Shown: positions 16,847 through 25,012, counted from the stretch's first letter. The stretch is 64,000 bases of DNA from an uncultured Ruminococcus sp. (GCA_902773135.1 CACYDP010000036.1:37931-101930), one strand, 5' to 3'. The notes: a model not told the origin generated them from the sequence alone. Program-made: numbers and translations.

Positions 16847-18091
16847 TTAATGCGGTATAGAGCTGAGCAGTACACCTGCCGCAACCGCAGAACCGATAAC
16901 ACCTGCCACATTCGGACCCATAGCGTGCATCAGCAGGAAGTTGCCGGGGTTTTCTTCCTGTCCGACTTTCTGCGAAATACGTGCCGCCATCGGAACTGCC
17001 GACACACCTGCCGAACCGATCAGAGGGTTAACCTTTCCTTTGGTTGCCCAGTACATGATCTTGCCGAACAATACGCCACAGGCTGTTGCAAGACAGAAAG
17101 CAAACAAACCAAGGAAGATAATGCCGAGTGTTTTGACCGAAAGGAACAGCGGTCCTGATGCCGTAGCACCGACTGTCACACCGAGGAATATTGTCACGAT
17201 GTTCATCAGCTCATTCTGAGCCGTTTTGTTAATTCTGTCAACAACGCCGCTTTCTTTAAAGAGGTTGCCGAGCATCAGCATACCTACCAGAGGTGCGGCA
17301 TCGGGAAGAAGAAGCGATACAAGTGTTACAACAATAATCGGGAACAGGATCTTTTCCAGTTTTGATACTTGTCTTAACTGTCCCATCACAACTGAACGCT
17401 CTTTCTTAGTAGTAAGCAGACGCATAATCGGCGGCTGAATAATCGGAACAAGTGCCATATACGAATATGCCGCAACCGCAATCGGCCCAAGCAGCTGAGA
17501 AGCAAGCTGAGAAGTTACAAAGATTGCCGTAGGACCGTCCGCACCGCCTATGATAGCAATGGAACCTGCTTCCTGGGGAGAAAATATTCCGAGAGCAGTC
17601 GCACAGATATAGGTAAGGAAAATGCCTACCTGTGCAGCAGCACCAAGAATGAAGCTTTTAGGATTGGCGATCAAGGGACCGAAGTCTGTCATTGCACCAA
17701 TACCGAGGAAAATCAGCGGCGGATAAATACCAAGTTTGACACCTTGATACAGATAATAGAAAAGACCGCCGTATGTCACGTGTTCATAGTAAGTCTGACC
17801 GTCAACAACAAGCGACGAATAACTTGCCGGGTCAAGACCCTGAGCAATGATTTGCTCCTTTGTTTCCAGCAATGTCTGAGGAACCCCCATAATGTCGGGG
17901 AAGATATTTACCATCAGCATACCGAAGGCGATCGGCAGCAGCAAAAGCGGTTCATACTGCTTTTTGATCGCAAGATACATCAGCACAAAAGATATTGCCG
18001 CCATCACATAGTTCTGCCAGCCGAGTTCGCAAAAACCTGACGAACTCCAGAGCCCGGAAATCATTGTCCCGAGCTGATTTAAAATTTCCAT
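16847..18091 (-). CDS. oadB: Sodium-pumping decarboxylase beta subunit (OadB/GcdB/MmdB)
   Basis: A 414-aa membrane protein with roughly ten helices. It belongs to the beta subunits that couple decarboxylation of a carboxybiotin to export of two Na+ ions. Family hallmarks are GIGAMTDFGPLIANPKSFIL, IAIIGGADGPTAIFVTSQLA and PLIGSAGVSAVPMAAR. AAAGGAAG precedes the ATG. It follows a gamma-subunit-like gene by 76 bases. Neither the carboxyltransferase alpha subunit nor a biotin carrier is in the neighbourhood, so the physiological substrate (oxaloacetate, methylmalonyl-CoA or glutaconyl-CoA) cannot be told from context. A terminator follows. Confidence 0.93.
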   Translation of the reverse strand: MEILNQLGTMISGLWSSSGFCELGWQNYVMAAISFVLMYLAIKKQYEPLLLLPIAFGMLMVNIFPDIMGVPQTLLETKEQIIAQGLDPASYSSLVVDGQTYYEHVTYGGLFYYLYQGVKLGIYPPLIFLGIGAMTDFGPLIANPKSFILGAAAQVGIFLTYICATALGIFSPQEAGSIAIIGGADGPTAIFVTSQLASQLLGPIAVAAYSYMALVPIIQPPIMRLLTTKKERSVVMGQLRQVSKLEKILFPIIVVTLVSLLLPDAAPLVGMLMLGNLFKESGVVDRINKTAQNELMNIVTIFLGVTVGATASGPLFLSVKTLGIIFLGLFAFCLATACGVLFGKIMYWATKGKVNPLIGSAGVSAVPMAARISQKVGQEENPGNFLLMHAMGPNVAGVIGSAVAAGVLLSSIPH

Positions 18092-18167
18092 TTGGTTACT
18101 TCCTTTCCGATAGATTCATACAGGTTTTCTCCGGAATTTATCAAGGAAACCGTATGATTGCTTTTGA

Positions 18168-18554
18168 TCAAAACGGCCGTGTATTTTCGGCAACACCTGC
18201 TCTGCCCCAGGCGGAACGTTTGTGCGAACGCTTAACGGATCTTACTCTGTGCGGTTTTGACCCGTATACTGCATCGACCGCAGCCGCAATAACAGCAATA
18301 ATCTCACCGGGAATTTCACCGTTATCTTCATCGTTTTCAACAGCTGATTCGATAACCGTTTTTGTTTCGGTTGTTTTGGCAGCGGCAGTTTCGGCTTTTA
18401 ACTTTTCCTCTTTTTTCTGTTGAAGAGAGTTTTGCACAGACGAAACAATCTTGCCGTAAATCGTGACAATGACGATGAGAAGAATCAATACACAGAAAAC
18501 GACGATAAATCCTCCGAGAAGCATTATCAGTGCTTGTGACATACTTTCTCCCAT
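18168..18554 (-). CDS. OadG-like sodium pump decarboxylase gamma subunit
   Basis: A 128-aa protein with one N-terminal membrane helix (MLLGGFIVVFCVLILLIVIV), a charged helical linker rich in Lys, Glu and Ala, then a C-terminal segment IPGEIIAVIAAAVDAVYG and a basic Arg/Lys-rich end. This is the layout of OadG-family gamma subunits in Clostridia. The ATG at 18554 is chosen because AGGTGGGTGT lies upstream. It is the first gene of an oadG-oadB transcript with a promoter at 18667-18695. The biotin domain that often follows OadG is absent. Confidence 0.75.
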   Translation of the reverse strand: MGESMSQALIMLLGGFIVVFCVLILLIVIVTIYGKIVSSVQNSLQQKKEEKLKAETAAAKTTETKTVIESAVENDEDNGEIPGEIIAVIAAAVDAVYGSKPHRVRSVKRSHKRSAWGRAGVAENTRPF

Positions 18555-18666
18555 TTTTACACCCACCTTTTCATTTATGATTGCTTCAACCATCCAATTC
18601 AGAAACATCATTCCAAAAAGAATGAAAAGATTGACAGGTCAAGCAATATGGAAACATACTTGCTAT

Positions 18667-18695
18667 ATTATAACGCAAATCCTCGGAATTTTCAA
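18667..18695 (-). promoter_or_regulatory. Promoter of the oadG-oadB transcript
   Basis: Minus strand TTGAAA, 17-base spacer, TATAAT. Confidence 0.7.
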
Positions 18696-18730
18696 TCGCT
18701 AATCTACATTAAAATCAATTTTTTGTCGTA

Positions 18731-19801
18731 TCAAAGAAGTTCACACACTGCATCGCCCATTTCGGATGTAGAAACCTTCTTGGTGCCCTCTGTGTAAATA
18801 TCAGGCGTTCTGGTTGTCTTCAGAACTTCGGCAACCGCCTTTTCGATTGCATCGGCTGCTTCCGGCTCATTCAGTGAATAACGAAGCATCATTGCTGCCG
18901 ACAAAATTGTCGCAAGCGGATTGGCAATTCCCTGACCCGCAATATCCGGAGCAGAACCGTGAATTGGTTCATACATACCCAGATTGGAGCTGTTCAGACT
19001 TGCCGATGCAAGCATACCGATTGAACCGCTGATCATAGAAGCCTCGTCGGAAAGAATATCACCAAAAATATTCGATGTCACGATAACATCAAATTGTTTT
19101 GGATTTCTGACAAGCTGCATCGCACAGTTGTCAACATAAAGATGATTCAATTCCACTTCGGGATATTCTTCAGAAAGTCGGATCATTGTTTCTCTCCAAA
19201 GTCTGGAAGATTCCAGAACGTTGGCTTTATCAACGCTTGTCAGTTTTTTATTTCTTTTCATTGCCATATCGAAAGCCACTCTTCCAATACGTTCAATTTC
19301 TTTTACATTATATTTTTCGGTATCATAAGCGGCAGCCATACCATCTTCCTCAAACCGTCCCCGTTTACCGAAATAAATACCTCCCGTCAGTTCACGTACA
19401 ATCATAATATCCATAGCGTCACCGATAATATCATCACGCAGCGGAGAAGCATCACGCAGCGGCTCAAATATAACAGCCGGACGGAGATTGGCAAACAGTC
19501 CGAGTGCTCCTCTGATTCCCAGCAGTCCGGCTTCGGGGCGGTTATTGCCGGGTTGGTTATCCCACTTCGGACCGCCTACGGCACCCAGAAGCACCGAATC
19601 GGAAGCTTTACACTGATCTATTGTTTCCTGTGGAAGAGGAACTCCTGCTGCATCAATGGCACAGCCTCCCAGAAGTGCCTCTGTATATGTAATCTGAAAA
19701 CCGAATTTTTCCGAAACTTTATCAAGAACCTTGATCGCCTCATTAACAATTTCCGGACCGATACCGTCACCTTTCAGCACGGTAATGTTATAATTCTTCA
19801 T
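18731..19801 (-). CDS. leuB: 3-isopropylmalate dehydrogenase
   Basis: A 356-aa NAD-dependent dehydrogenase of leucine biosynthesis that converts 3-isopropylmalate to 2-oxoisocaproate. The N-terminus [20 protein letters not shown] is typical. The active-site arginines ([30 protein letters not shown]), the catalytic lysine ([16 protein letters not shown]) and the metal site ([20 protein letters not shown]) are present. The ATG at 19801 has AAAGGAG upstream. It stands alone: leuA and leuCD are not adjacent. A TTGACT-17-TATAAT promoter lies at 19843-19871, and the leader is too short for a T-box. Confidence 0.95.
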   Translation of the reverse strand: MKNYNITVLKGDGIGPEIVNEAIKVLDKVSEKFGFQITYTEALLGGCAIDAAGVPLPQETIDQCKASDSVLLGAVGGPKWDNQPGNNRPEAGLLGIRGALGLFANLRPAVIFEPLRDASPLRDDIIGDAMDIMIVRELTGGIYFGKRGRFEEDGMAAAYDTEKYNVKEIERIGRVAFDMAMKRNKKLTSVDKANVLESSRLWRETMIRLSEEYPEVELNHLYVDNCAMQLVRNPKQFDVIVTSNIFGDILSDEASMISGSIGMLASASLNSSNLGMYEPIHGSAPDIAGQGIANPLATILSAAMMLRYSLNEPEAADAIEKAVAEVLKTTRTPDIYTEGTKKVSTSEMGDAVCELL

Positions 19802-19842
19802 AAAAAATATCTCCTTTGATACGTAAATTTTTTCCAATATAA

Positions 19843-19871
19843 ATTATAATTCTCTTTCGATGATTAGTCAA
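19843..19871 (-). promoter_or_regulatory. Promoter of leuB
   Basis: Minus strand TTGACT, 17-base spacer, TATAAT, about 42 bases before the leuB ATG. Confidence 0.75.
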
Positions 19872-19913
19872 GCACGGAAATCAACTTTGCAATTCTCCTT
19901 TCATATTCATCAG

Positions 19914-19965
19914 CAGCAAAAAAGCAAAGATCGTATATGACTTCTCCTGTCACATACGATCTTTG
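19914..19965 (-). terminator. Terminator of the DUF378 gene
   Basis: CAAAGATCGTATATGA at 19925-19940 pairs with TCACATACGATCTTTG at 19950-19965. The single mismatch becomes a G-U pair on the minus strand, where a T-run follows. Confidence 0.85.
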
Positions 19966-19985
19966 CCATTCAATCAATTCGGATA

Positions 19986-20222
19986 TTATTCCTCGCTGCT
20001 GAGCAAGCGGTGTTCTTCGTGCGTAAATATATCCTCCCGATCTCTGAAAAGAAGCGATATACACCATATTGCCGAAAGGGCGACAAGCGTATAAACGATA
20101 CGGCTGATAATTCCTGTTTGTCCGCCGCATATCCACGCTACAATGTCAAACTGAAAGATACCGACCGAACCCCAGTTCAGACCGCCGATAATCAGCAAAA
20201 TCAGTGAAATTTTATCTAACAT
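19986..20222 (-). CDS. DUF378 family small membrane protein
   Basis: A 78-aa protein starting MLDKISLILLIIGGLNWGSV, the hallmark of DUF378 (YuzA-like) proteins: helix, GGLNWG motif, short loop with CGG, then a second helix (RIVYTLVALSAIWCISLLF). The C-terminal 18 residues are charged. Function is unknown for the family. AGGTGATATTGA precedes the ATG. It ends at its own terminator, and the sigma-like gene upstream ends 60 bases before it, so the two could share a transcript. Confidence 0.75.
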   Translation of the reverse strand: MLDKISLILLIIGGLNWGSVGIFQFDIVAWICGGQTGIISRIVYTLVALSAIWCISLLFRDREDIFTHEEHRLLSSEE

Positions 20223-20282
20223 TCAATATCACCTCCGAATTTATTATGGGCGGGTCAACGCAAAATTATTCAATCAAATTTT

Positions 20283-20576
20283 TTATAAATATGCCGCACA
20301 TTTTTTTAACGATTTCATACCTTGTCTGATATGCTTATAAACCGTTGCAGGTGAAATTTCAAGAAGATCGGCTATATCAGCCGCCTTCATTTTTTTCATA
20401 TAGTACATATGGATACATTCACACTGACGTTCTGTCAGTTCCAGATGGATTGCTGCCGACAAAATCCGGCGAAGTCTGTCCATATCTGTTCGTCTTCCGC
20501 TTGCACCCGTACAATAGGAACGCATACTAATTTCTTTTTCAAGCACTTCATCAAGTGATAATAATTTTGTTCTCAA
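20283..20576 (-). CDS. Sigma-region-4-like HTH protein
   Basis: A 97-aa protein whose second half is a sigma-70 region 4 helix-turn-helix (LELTERQCECIHMYYMKKMK, then AADIADLLEISPATVYKHI). No region 2 is present, so it cannot be a full sigma factor. Such short proteins are frequent in mobile elements of Clostridia, often next to small helical partners. The TTG start at 20576 overlaps the previous stop (TTGA) and has GAGGGGG eight bases upstream. Its target promoters are unknown. It is the second gene of a two-gene transcript divergent from the XRE regulator. Confidence 0.65.
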   Translation of the reverse strand: MRTKLLSLDEVLEKEISMRSYCTGASGRRTDMDRLRRILSAAIHLELTERQCECIHMYYMKKMKAADIADLLEISPATVYKHIRQGMKSLKKCAAYL

Positions 20577-20779
20577 TAAATTTCCCCCTCTCTGAGCAAT
20601 AAAATACCGGAAATTCTTTTACAATCATACAACATATTCCTGAGAATCGCTATCCGGTTGTTGATTTCTTTCAGCATCACAGTGCTTGCTGTTTTTTGTT
20701 CCTTGAGCAGCCGGGCGATTTTACTTTGAATCAAATCGGCTGTTTCGTCATATTCTTTTGACCATTCCTGATATGTCAT
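20573..20779 (-). CDS. Small helical protein upstream of the sigma-like gene
   Basis: A 68-aa, mostly alpha-helical, charged protein beginning MTYQEWSKEYDETADLIQSK and containing a predicted coiled-coil (IARLLKEQKTASTVMLKEIN). AAGGAGAG lies six bases before the ATG at 20779. Its stop overlaps the TTG start of the sigma-like gene, implying coupled expression and probably a joint function. I recognise no named family. Confidence 0.55.
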   Translation of the reverse strand: MTYQEWSKEYDETADLIQSKIARLLKEQKTASTVMLKEINNRIAILRNMLYDCKRISGILLLREGEIY

Positions 20780-20970
20780 TTTTTCTCTCCTTTTCAACAC
20801 GATTTGTGTTTTATTGTTTTCATAAAAAATCAGCTTTATGTGACATTCATTGTTTTGCAGCATCATTTTTTTGGTAAACAATTATCAATATTTCTAAAAC
20901 AGAATTATAAAAGAACAACAATGAAACTGCAGCGGAATGTTATTTAGCTGATTTTTTTCTCTTTAATTTA

Positions 20971-20998
20971 ATTATACCTAAAAAAATAATTTTTTCAA
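20971..20998 (-). promoter_or_regulatory. Minus-strand promoter of the 68-aa/sigma-like transcript
   Basis: TTGAAA, 16-base spacer, TATAAT on the minus strand. Its -35 box ends seven bases from the first palindrome. Confidence 0.6.
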
Positions 20999-21004
20999 TA
21001 CCAA

Positions 21005-21049
21005 AATCGAATTTTTGTTCGATTCAACAAAAAATAGAACAATTTTTCG
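21005..21049. promoter_or_regulatory. Two LexA-like/repressor palindromes
   Basis: A 7-base-arm palindrome AATCGAA-N6-TTCGATT (21005-21024) contains CGAATTTTTGTTCG, one mismatch in the half sites from the Gram-positive CGAAC-N4-GTTCG box. A second site AGAACAATTTTTCG lies at 21036-21049. They sit between the divergent promoters and may bind LexA or the XRE regulator. Confidence 0.5.
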
Positions 21050-21087
21050 ATAAAATGCCAAAATTTTATATATGGGTCATTTTGCTC

Positions 21088-21116
21088 TTGTAATTACACT
21101 TTACGTGTGTTAAAAT
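21088..21116 (+). promoter_or_regulatory. Promoter of the XRE-ImmA-LOR genes
   Basis: TTGTAA, 17-base spacer, TAAAAT. The spacer carries an imperfect palindrome ACACTTTACGTGT, a possible autoregulatory operator. Confidence 0.55.
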
Positions 21117-21151
21117 AGTTAATAATAAAAGCCGGGAGGTGAATACCAATT

Positions 21152-21577
21152 ATGAGTATCGAATTGGGAAATAAAATCAAACAATTAAGAAATCAAAAGG
21201 GATTTACACAGTCCGAACTTGCCAAAAAACTCGGCATATCCACTTCGGCTGTCGGTATGTACGAACAGGGCAGACGTGAGCCTGACAATCAGACTTTAAT
21301 CCGCATATGCAACTTTTTTAACGTATCAAGCGACTGGCTGATCAGCAAAATCCAATACAAGGAAAAAACAGGAACGATAGAGGTTTCTGATGTATTCAAT
21401 GAATTTACCGAAAGACTGATGCTCCAGCAGGGACTGATGTTTGACGGAACTCCTCTGAATGATGATGACAGACTGAAAATTATCGACGCTCTCAAAATTG
21501 TTGCCGAACTTGCCAGGCAACAGCATAAAAGACGTGTGGGTGAAGATGGCGGAATCATATTGAACAACGGGGGTTAA
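21152..21577 (+). CDS. XRE-family transcriptional regulator
   Basis: A 141-aa regulator with an N-terminal lambda-repressor-like helix-turn-helix (residues 4-62: LGNKIKQLRNQKGFTQSELA, KKLGISTSAVGMYEQGRREP). The remainder is acidic-helical without a recognised domain; there is no obvious LexA-type peptidase domain. CGGGAGGTG precedes the ATG. It is followed seven bases later by an ImmA/IrrE peptidase gene, the usual arrangement in which the peptidase cleaves the XRE repressor after DNA damage. The phage/ICE associations of that pair are established, the link here is inference. Confidence 0.82.
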   Translation: MSIELGNKIKQLRNQKGFTQSELAKKLGISTSAVGMYEQGRREPDNQTLIRICNFFNVSSDWLISKIQYKEKTGTIEVSDVFNEFTERLMLQQGLMFDGTPLNDDDRLKIIDALKIVAELARQQHKRRVGEDGGIILNNGG

Positions 21578-21583
21578 ATCTTA

Positions 21584-22024
21584 TTGACAATGAATAAAAT
21601 CAACCAAAAAGTAAAACAATTAATTTTAGAATACGATACCGCAGATCCTTATGAAATATGCGACAAGCTCGGTGTGATCGTAACATATCAGAATCTTCCC
21701 GAAAGTGTCAACGGCTTCACTGTAAAAATGAACGGTATCCAATTTATTGTGATCAACGATGTATTGAATTTGTCTGAAAAACGCCTGACAACCGCACACG
21801 AACTCGGACATATTCTCCTGCATAACGGAACAAACTCCATCGAGCTGAGTATCAACACCAGTTTCTGCGTATCAAAATATGAAAGAGAAGCGGATCTTTT
21901 TGCGGTGTTTCTCCTGATGTATGCGGAAAGCTCCGAATTTGACGGTTTGGAATGTATTACCGCCGAAGATATATCAAACATTATTCATATGCCCAAAAAC
22001 AGACTTTACGATATACTAGATTAA
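21584..22024 (+). CDS. ImmA/IrrE family metallo-endopeptidase
   Basis: A 146-aa zinc peptidase. The catalytic motif HELGH is at about residues 69-73 (in LTTAHELGHILLH), and EREADLFAVFLLM supplies the downstream Glu ligand region. Family members cleave XRE-type repressors, switching on integrative elements or DNA-damage genes. The start is uncertain: TTG at 21584 has GGGGG ten bases upstream, ATG at 21590 is 16 bases away. It directly follows the XRE gene, its probable substrate. No integrase, excisionase or relaxase is nearby. Confidence 0.82.
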   Translation: MTMNKINQKVKQLILEYDTADPYEICDKLGVIVTYQNLPESVNGFTVKMNGIQFIVINDVLNLSEKRLTTAHELGHILLHNGTNSIELSINTSFCVSKYEREADLFAVFLLMYAESSEFDGLECITAEDISNIIHMPKNRLYDILD

Positions 22025-22081
22025 GGCTGTCCGACGATGTTCAAATATGCCTGACTATCATTTCAATTGGGGAGGGATTGG

Positions 22082-22552
22082 ATGAAACTGTTTTTAAAAC
22101 GTGATGAACAAAACTTTTTGATTCTTGATCAAAGCGGAAATTTAAAATACAATGCAATCGTCACAACAGAAAATACCAAACAAAGAATCGTTGCGGAAAA
22201 TGCAGACGGTATCCCTCAATCTGTTATACTTCATAAAAATTCTCTCATACGGCATTTTTCTGTCAGATGCTGCGGAAAAATGTATATCCTCGTTCCCGTT
22301 ACAGGGGAATGTTTTGCTTTCGCCATCTATGGAAGTACGTATCGTTTTACAGGAGATACGGCAAACGGAAGATTTTCTCTTTATGATGTTGACAAAAGCC
22401 CCGTGATGACACAAAAAAAATGCTGGAGCAAATTTGGTGACGGTTATGAACTGAAAATTTATTCCGAAAAAGAGGAACTGTTCGCCGTCAGTGTCGCCAT
22501 CTGTGCCGCTGTGTTTCTTTCTTCCGCTGAAGAAAATGCCATACTGATATAA
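22082..22552 (+). CDS. LURP-one/tubby-like domain protein (putative)
   Basis: A 156-aa protein, mostly beta strands, ending in a hydrophobic helix (LFAVSVAICAAVFLSS). The strand pattern, the start MKLFLKRDEQNFLILDQSG, the middle FAIYGSTYRFTGDTANGRFS and the final hydrophobic helix resemble LURP-one-related (tubby C-terminal-like) proteins, which may bind lipids. This is a fold impression, not a firm match. The ATG at 22082 has GGGGAGGG five bases upstream. It is 57 bases after the peptidase gene and reads the same way, so it may be the third gene of the XRE-ImmA transcript. Confidence 0.5.
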   Translation: MKLFLKRDEQNFLILDQSGNLKYNAIVTTENTKQRIVAENADGIPQSVILHKNSLIRHFSVRCCGKMYILVPVTGECFAFAIYGSTYRFTGDTANGRFSLYDVDKSPVMTQKKCWSKFGDGYELKIYSEKEELFAVSVAICAAVFLSSAEENAILI

Positions 22553-22610
22553 GAGCCTGTTTAACATCTTCGCACCACACGGTACAGATATTAAACAGGC
22601 TCTAAAAAAG
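22552..22610 (+). repeat. Repeat element copy 1 (LFNIFAPHGTDIKQALK), within a hairpin
   Basis: AGAGCCTGTTTAA at 22552-22564 pairs perfectly with TTAAACAGGCTCT at 22591-22603. Read from 22557 the segment encodes LFNIFAPHGTDIKQALK. A second copy at 62321-62371 encodes LFYIFTPHGTDIQQVLK and is identical at 41 of 51 bases; six of the ten differences are synonymous. Each copy begins within 5-14 bases of an unrelated gene's stop codon. Confidence 0.6.
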
Positions 22611-22650
22611 AAAGCCGAAAAGAATGTATCTGTACATCCTTTCGGCTTTT
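22610..22650. terminator. Terminator between LOR gene and nadC
   Basis: AAAAGCCGAAA at 22610-22620 pairs with TTTCGGCTTTT at 22640-22650. On the minus strand a T-run follows, so it ends nadC transcription; it can work both ways. Confidence 0.85.
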
Positions 22651-22662
22651 CCTATATAATGA

Positions 22663-23502
22663 TCATTCTGCCCATACCATTGATATATCAAATGCAGTAA
22701 CGGAATGTGTCAACGCTCCCACCGAAATAATATCTACTCCTGTTTCGGCAACAGCTCTGAGAGTTTCGTCCGTGATGCCGCCTGAGGCTTCCAACACGGC
22801 ACGGCCTGCTGTAATTTCCACTGCCTCTTTCATTGCTTCAATACTCATATTGTCAAGCATAATAATATCGGCTTTTGCAGCAAGTGCTTCTCTCAGTTCG
22901 TCAAGATTTCTCGTTTCTACTTCAATCTTTGTCATATGACCTATTTTGCTTCTCAGCTTTTCAATTGCCTTTGTAATGCCGCCTGCTGCATCAATATGGT
23001 TATCTTTCAACATTGCCGCATCTGACAAATTATAGCGATGATTTTTTGCTCCCCCTGTCATTACGGCATATTTTTGCAGCGGTCTTAAACCCGGCAGGGT
23101 TTTTCGGGTATCCGCAATGCTGGCATTGGTTCCTTCCACAATTTTTGCGTATCGGTGGGAGGCAGTTGCAATACCGCTCATATGCTGTATCAGATTCAGA
23201 GCGGTGCGTTCTCCTTTTAACAGAGATACGGTTCTGCCTTTCAGGGTCAATATTCTATCGCCCTTTTTCACTTCTTCCCCATCATGTATCAGTATCTCGT
23301 ACTCAATCTCATCGTCAATGATCTCAAATACTCTTACGGCTGCTTCCGTACCGCATACAATGCCCTCAGCCTTTGCCTTAAATACTGCCGTATCAATTTG
23401 ATCTGCGGGTATCAGATAGTCGCTGGTCACATCGCAGTAATGAATATCTTCCAGCAAAGCGGTTTTGATGATATTGTCAACATAAATTTTATTAAGTATC
23501 AT
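22663..23502 (-). CDS. nadC: Quinolinate phosphoribosyltransferase (nicotinate-nucleotide pyrophosphorylase)
   Basis: A 279-aa enzyme that makes nicotinate mononucleotide from quinolinate and PRPP in de novo NAD synthesis. Recognisable segments are ALLEDIHYCDVTSDYL near the N-terminus, GERTALNLIQHMSGIATAS, IADTRKTLPGLRPLQKYAV with the substrate-binding TRKT, and the KDNH motif. GAGGTAAACGAAA inside nadB precedes the ATG, and the start overlaps the nadB stop by 11 bases. nadA is not adjacent, so quinolinate synthase must lie elsewhere. It ends at the bidirectional terminator. Confidence 0.95.
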   Translation of the reverse strand: MILNKIYVDNIIKTALLEDIHYCDVTSDYLIPADQIDTAVFKAKAEGIVCGTEAAVRVFEIIDDEIEYEILIHDGEEVKKGDRILTLKGRTVSLLKGERTALNLIQHMSGIATASHRYAKIVEGTNASIADTRKTLPGLRPLQKYAVMTGGAKNHRYNLSDAAMLKDNHIDAAGGITKAIEKLRSKIGHMTKIEVETRNLDELREALAAKADIIMLDNMSIEAMKEAVEITAGRAVLEASGGITDETLRAVAETGVDIISVGALTHSVTAFDISMVWAE

Positions 23503-24961
23503 TTTCGTTTACCTCTCTGAGTATGATAGCGGCAACTGTTGCAAGACTTCTTGCCTCCACAAAATCACGGTTGATCTCATATCCGCCGGAAACAATATTG
23601 TCCAGTATTTCTTCCGTACGTTTCAGCCCGTTTGCGACTTTTTCAGGTTTCGGAATCACAAAGTGGCAATCCTGTACAATTTTTCTGATTTCCGTGCGAA
23701 ATCCCTTTGGCATCCCATTTCCGCTGAGATCGTCAACGGGAGGAATATGCTCAAACGGAGCATTATTTTCTTCGGACAGTCTTCTGATAATATCATTTGC
23801 TGCTCTTCTTGAAAAGACCAGTGCCTCAAGGAGAGAATTGCTTGCCAGACGGTTCGCTCCGTGAACACCGGTATGGGAACATTCACCTGCTGCATACAGT
23901 CTGTCAACGCTTGTGCGTGCATACACATCAACATCGATACCGCCCATCAGATAGTGCTGACAGGGGAATACAGGTATACGGTCTTTGGTAATGTCGATAT
24001 GTTCTTCCAAACATTTTTCGTATATCATTGGAAATCGGTTTCTGACAAAATCAGCGTCTTTATGCGTAATATCCAGATAGAAATTTTCATTGCCTTTTGC
24101 GTGAGATTCCAGCATAATGGCGTTGGAAACCACATCACGAGGTGCCAGTTCTCCTCTTTCATCATATTTAGAAGCAAAACGTTCGCCGTCACAGTTCAGC
24201 AGAACAGCTCCCTCACCTCTGACAGCTTCACTGATCAAAAATCTTTCACGGTCATTTTCCGCCGCAAAGGCTGTCGGATGAAACTGTATCCAACTCAGAT
24301 GTTTTATCTTTGCACCGAGCATATGTGCAAATGTAATGCCGTCACCTGTTGCAATTGCCGAGTTGGTGGTATACTGATAAACTCTTCCGATTCCTCCGGA
24401 AGCAAGGATACAGTAATGAACCGACAATACTTCATTGCTGCCGTCAGAATGAATAATACCGGCATCAAATCCTCTGCCGTTATTTTCGAGTTTATACAGG
24501 AGGGTATGATCTGCAATGGAAACATTTTGATGTTCCTTTACTTTTTCGATCAGTTTTTCGACAATGGCACTTCCCGTGGAGTCCTTATGATGAACAATTC
24601 TATGGCGTGAATGTCCTGCCTCAAGAGTCATCTGAAGATGTCCGTCTTGATCCAGATCAAAGGAAACCCCCATCTCTTTGAGCTTCAGAACATCTTTTGG
24701 ACCTTCTTCCACCAGAACTTCAACAGCAGCAAGATTATTTTTATATTTTCCCGCAATCAAAGTGTCGGCAATATGCAGTTTAAAATTATCATTGCTCTTG
24801 TCAAGAACAGCAGCCACACCGCCCTGTGCAAGTGAGCTGTTAGAAAGCGTAAGTTCTCTTTTGGATATAAGCAGTACCCTGACATTTTCAGGAAACTGTA
24901 AAGCTGCATACAGACCTGCCGCACCCGCTCCGACAATAAGAACATCATACTCTTTATTCAT
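23492..24961 (-). CDS. nadB: L-aspartate oxidase
   Basis: A 489-aa FAD enzyme that oxidises L-aspartate to iminoaspartate, the first step of de novo NAD synthesis. The dinucleotide-binding motif DVLIVGAGAAGLYAA is at residues 6-20. SSLAQGGVAAV, the helix-capping active-site segment SEAVRGEGAVLLNCDG with its Arg, and GECSHTGVHGANRLASNSLL are family marks. AAGAGG precedes the ATG. Only 23 bases separate the start from a hairpin with terminator features (24984-25012), so expression may depend on read-through. Confidence 0.95.
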   Translation of the reverse strand: MNKEYDVLIVGAGAAGLYAALQFPENVRVLLISKRELTLSNSSLAQGGVAAVLDKSNDNFKLHIADTLIAGKYKNNLAAVEVLVEEGPKDVLKLKEMGVSFDLDQDGHLQMTLEAGHSRHRIVHHKDSTGSAIVEKLIEKVKEHQNVSIADHTLLYKLENNGRGFDAGIIHSDGSNEVLSVHYCILASGGIGRVYQYTTNSAIATGDGITFAHMLGAKIKHLSWIQFHPTAFAAENDRERFLISEAVRGEGAVLLNCDGERFASKYDERGELAPRDVVSNAIMLESHAKGNENFYLDITHKDADFVRNRFPMIYEKCLEEHIDITKDRIPVFPCQHYLMGGIDVDVYARTSVDRLYAAGECSHTGVHGANRLASNSLLEALVFSRRAANDIIRRLSEENNAPFEHIPPVDDLSGNGMPKGFRTEIRKIVQDCHFVIPKPEKVANGLKRTEEILDNIVSGGYEINRDFVEARSLATVAAIILREVNENDT

Positions 24962-24975
24962 AGAAAAAACCTCTT

Positions 24976-25012
24976 AATTAAAACAACCGCCTCTGTAACA
25001 ACAAGGCGGTTG
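24976..25012 (-). terminator. Terminator or attenuator hairpin just before nadB
   Basis: CAACCGCCT at 24984-24992 pairs with AGGCGGTTG at 25004-25012; on the minus strand TTTTAATT follows. It either ends the upstream P-loop gene or attenuates nadB. Confidence 0.7.

Larger units (their letters stand above)
20780..21151. other. Divergent control region of the XRE/ImmA island
   Basis: About 370 bases without a convincing gene, very AT-rich. It contains a minus-strand promoter (20971-20998), two LexA-like palindromes (21005-21024 and 21036-21049) and a plus-strand promoter (21088-21116). The minus-strand leader of about 185 bases before the 68-aa gene has an in-frame extension without a usable start. 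Confidence 0.6.

Noticed and set aside
19864-20136. Minus-strand open frame of 90 codons near leuB
   Set aside because: It runs through a clear terminator hairpin and overlaps the DUF378 gene, which has a recognised GGLNWG motif and a good ribosome binding site.
20780-20881. N-terminal extension of the 68-aa protein to 20881
   Set aside because: The extension lacks a ribosome binding site, while AAGGAGAG six bases before 20779 marks the shorter start.
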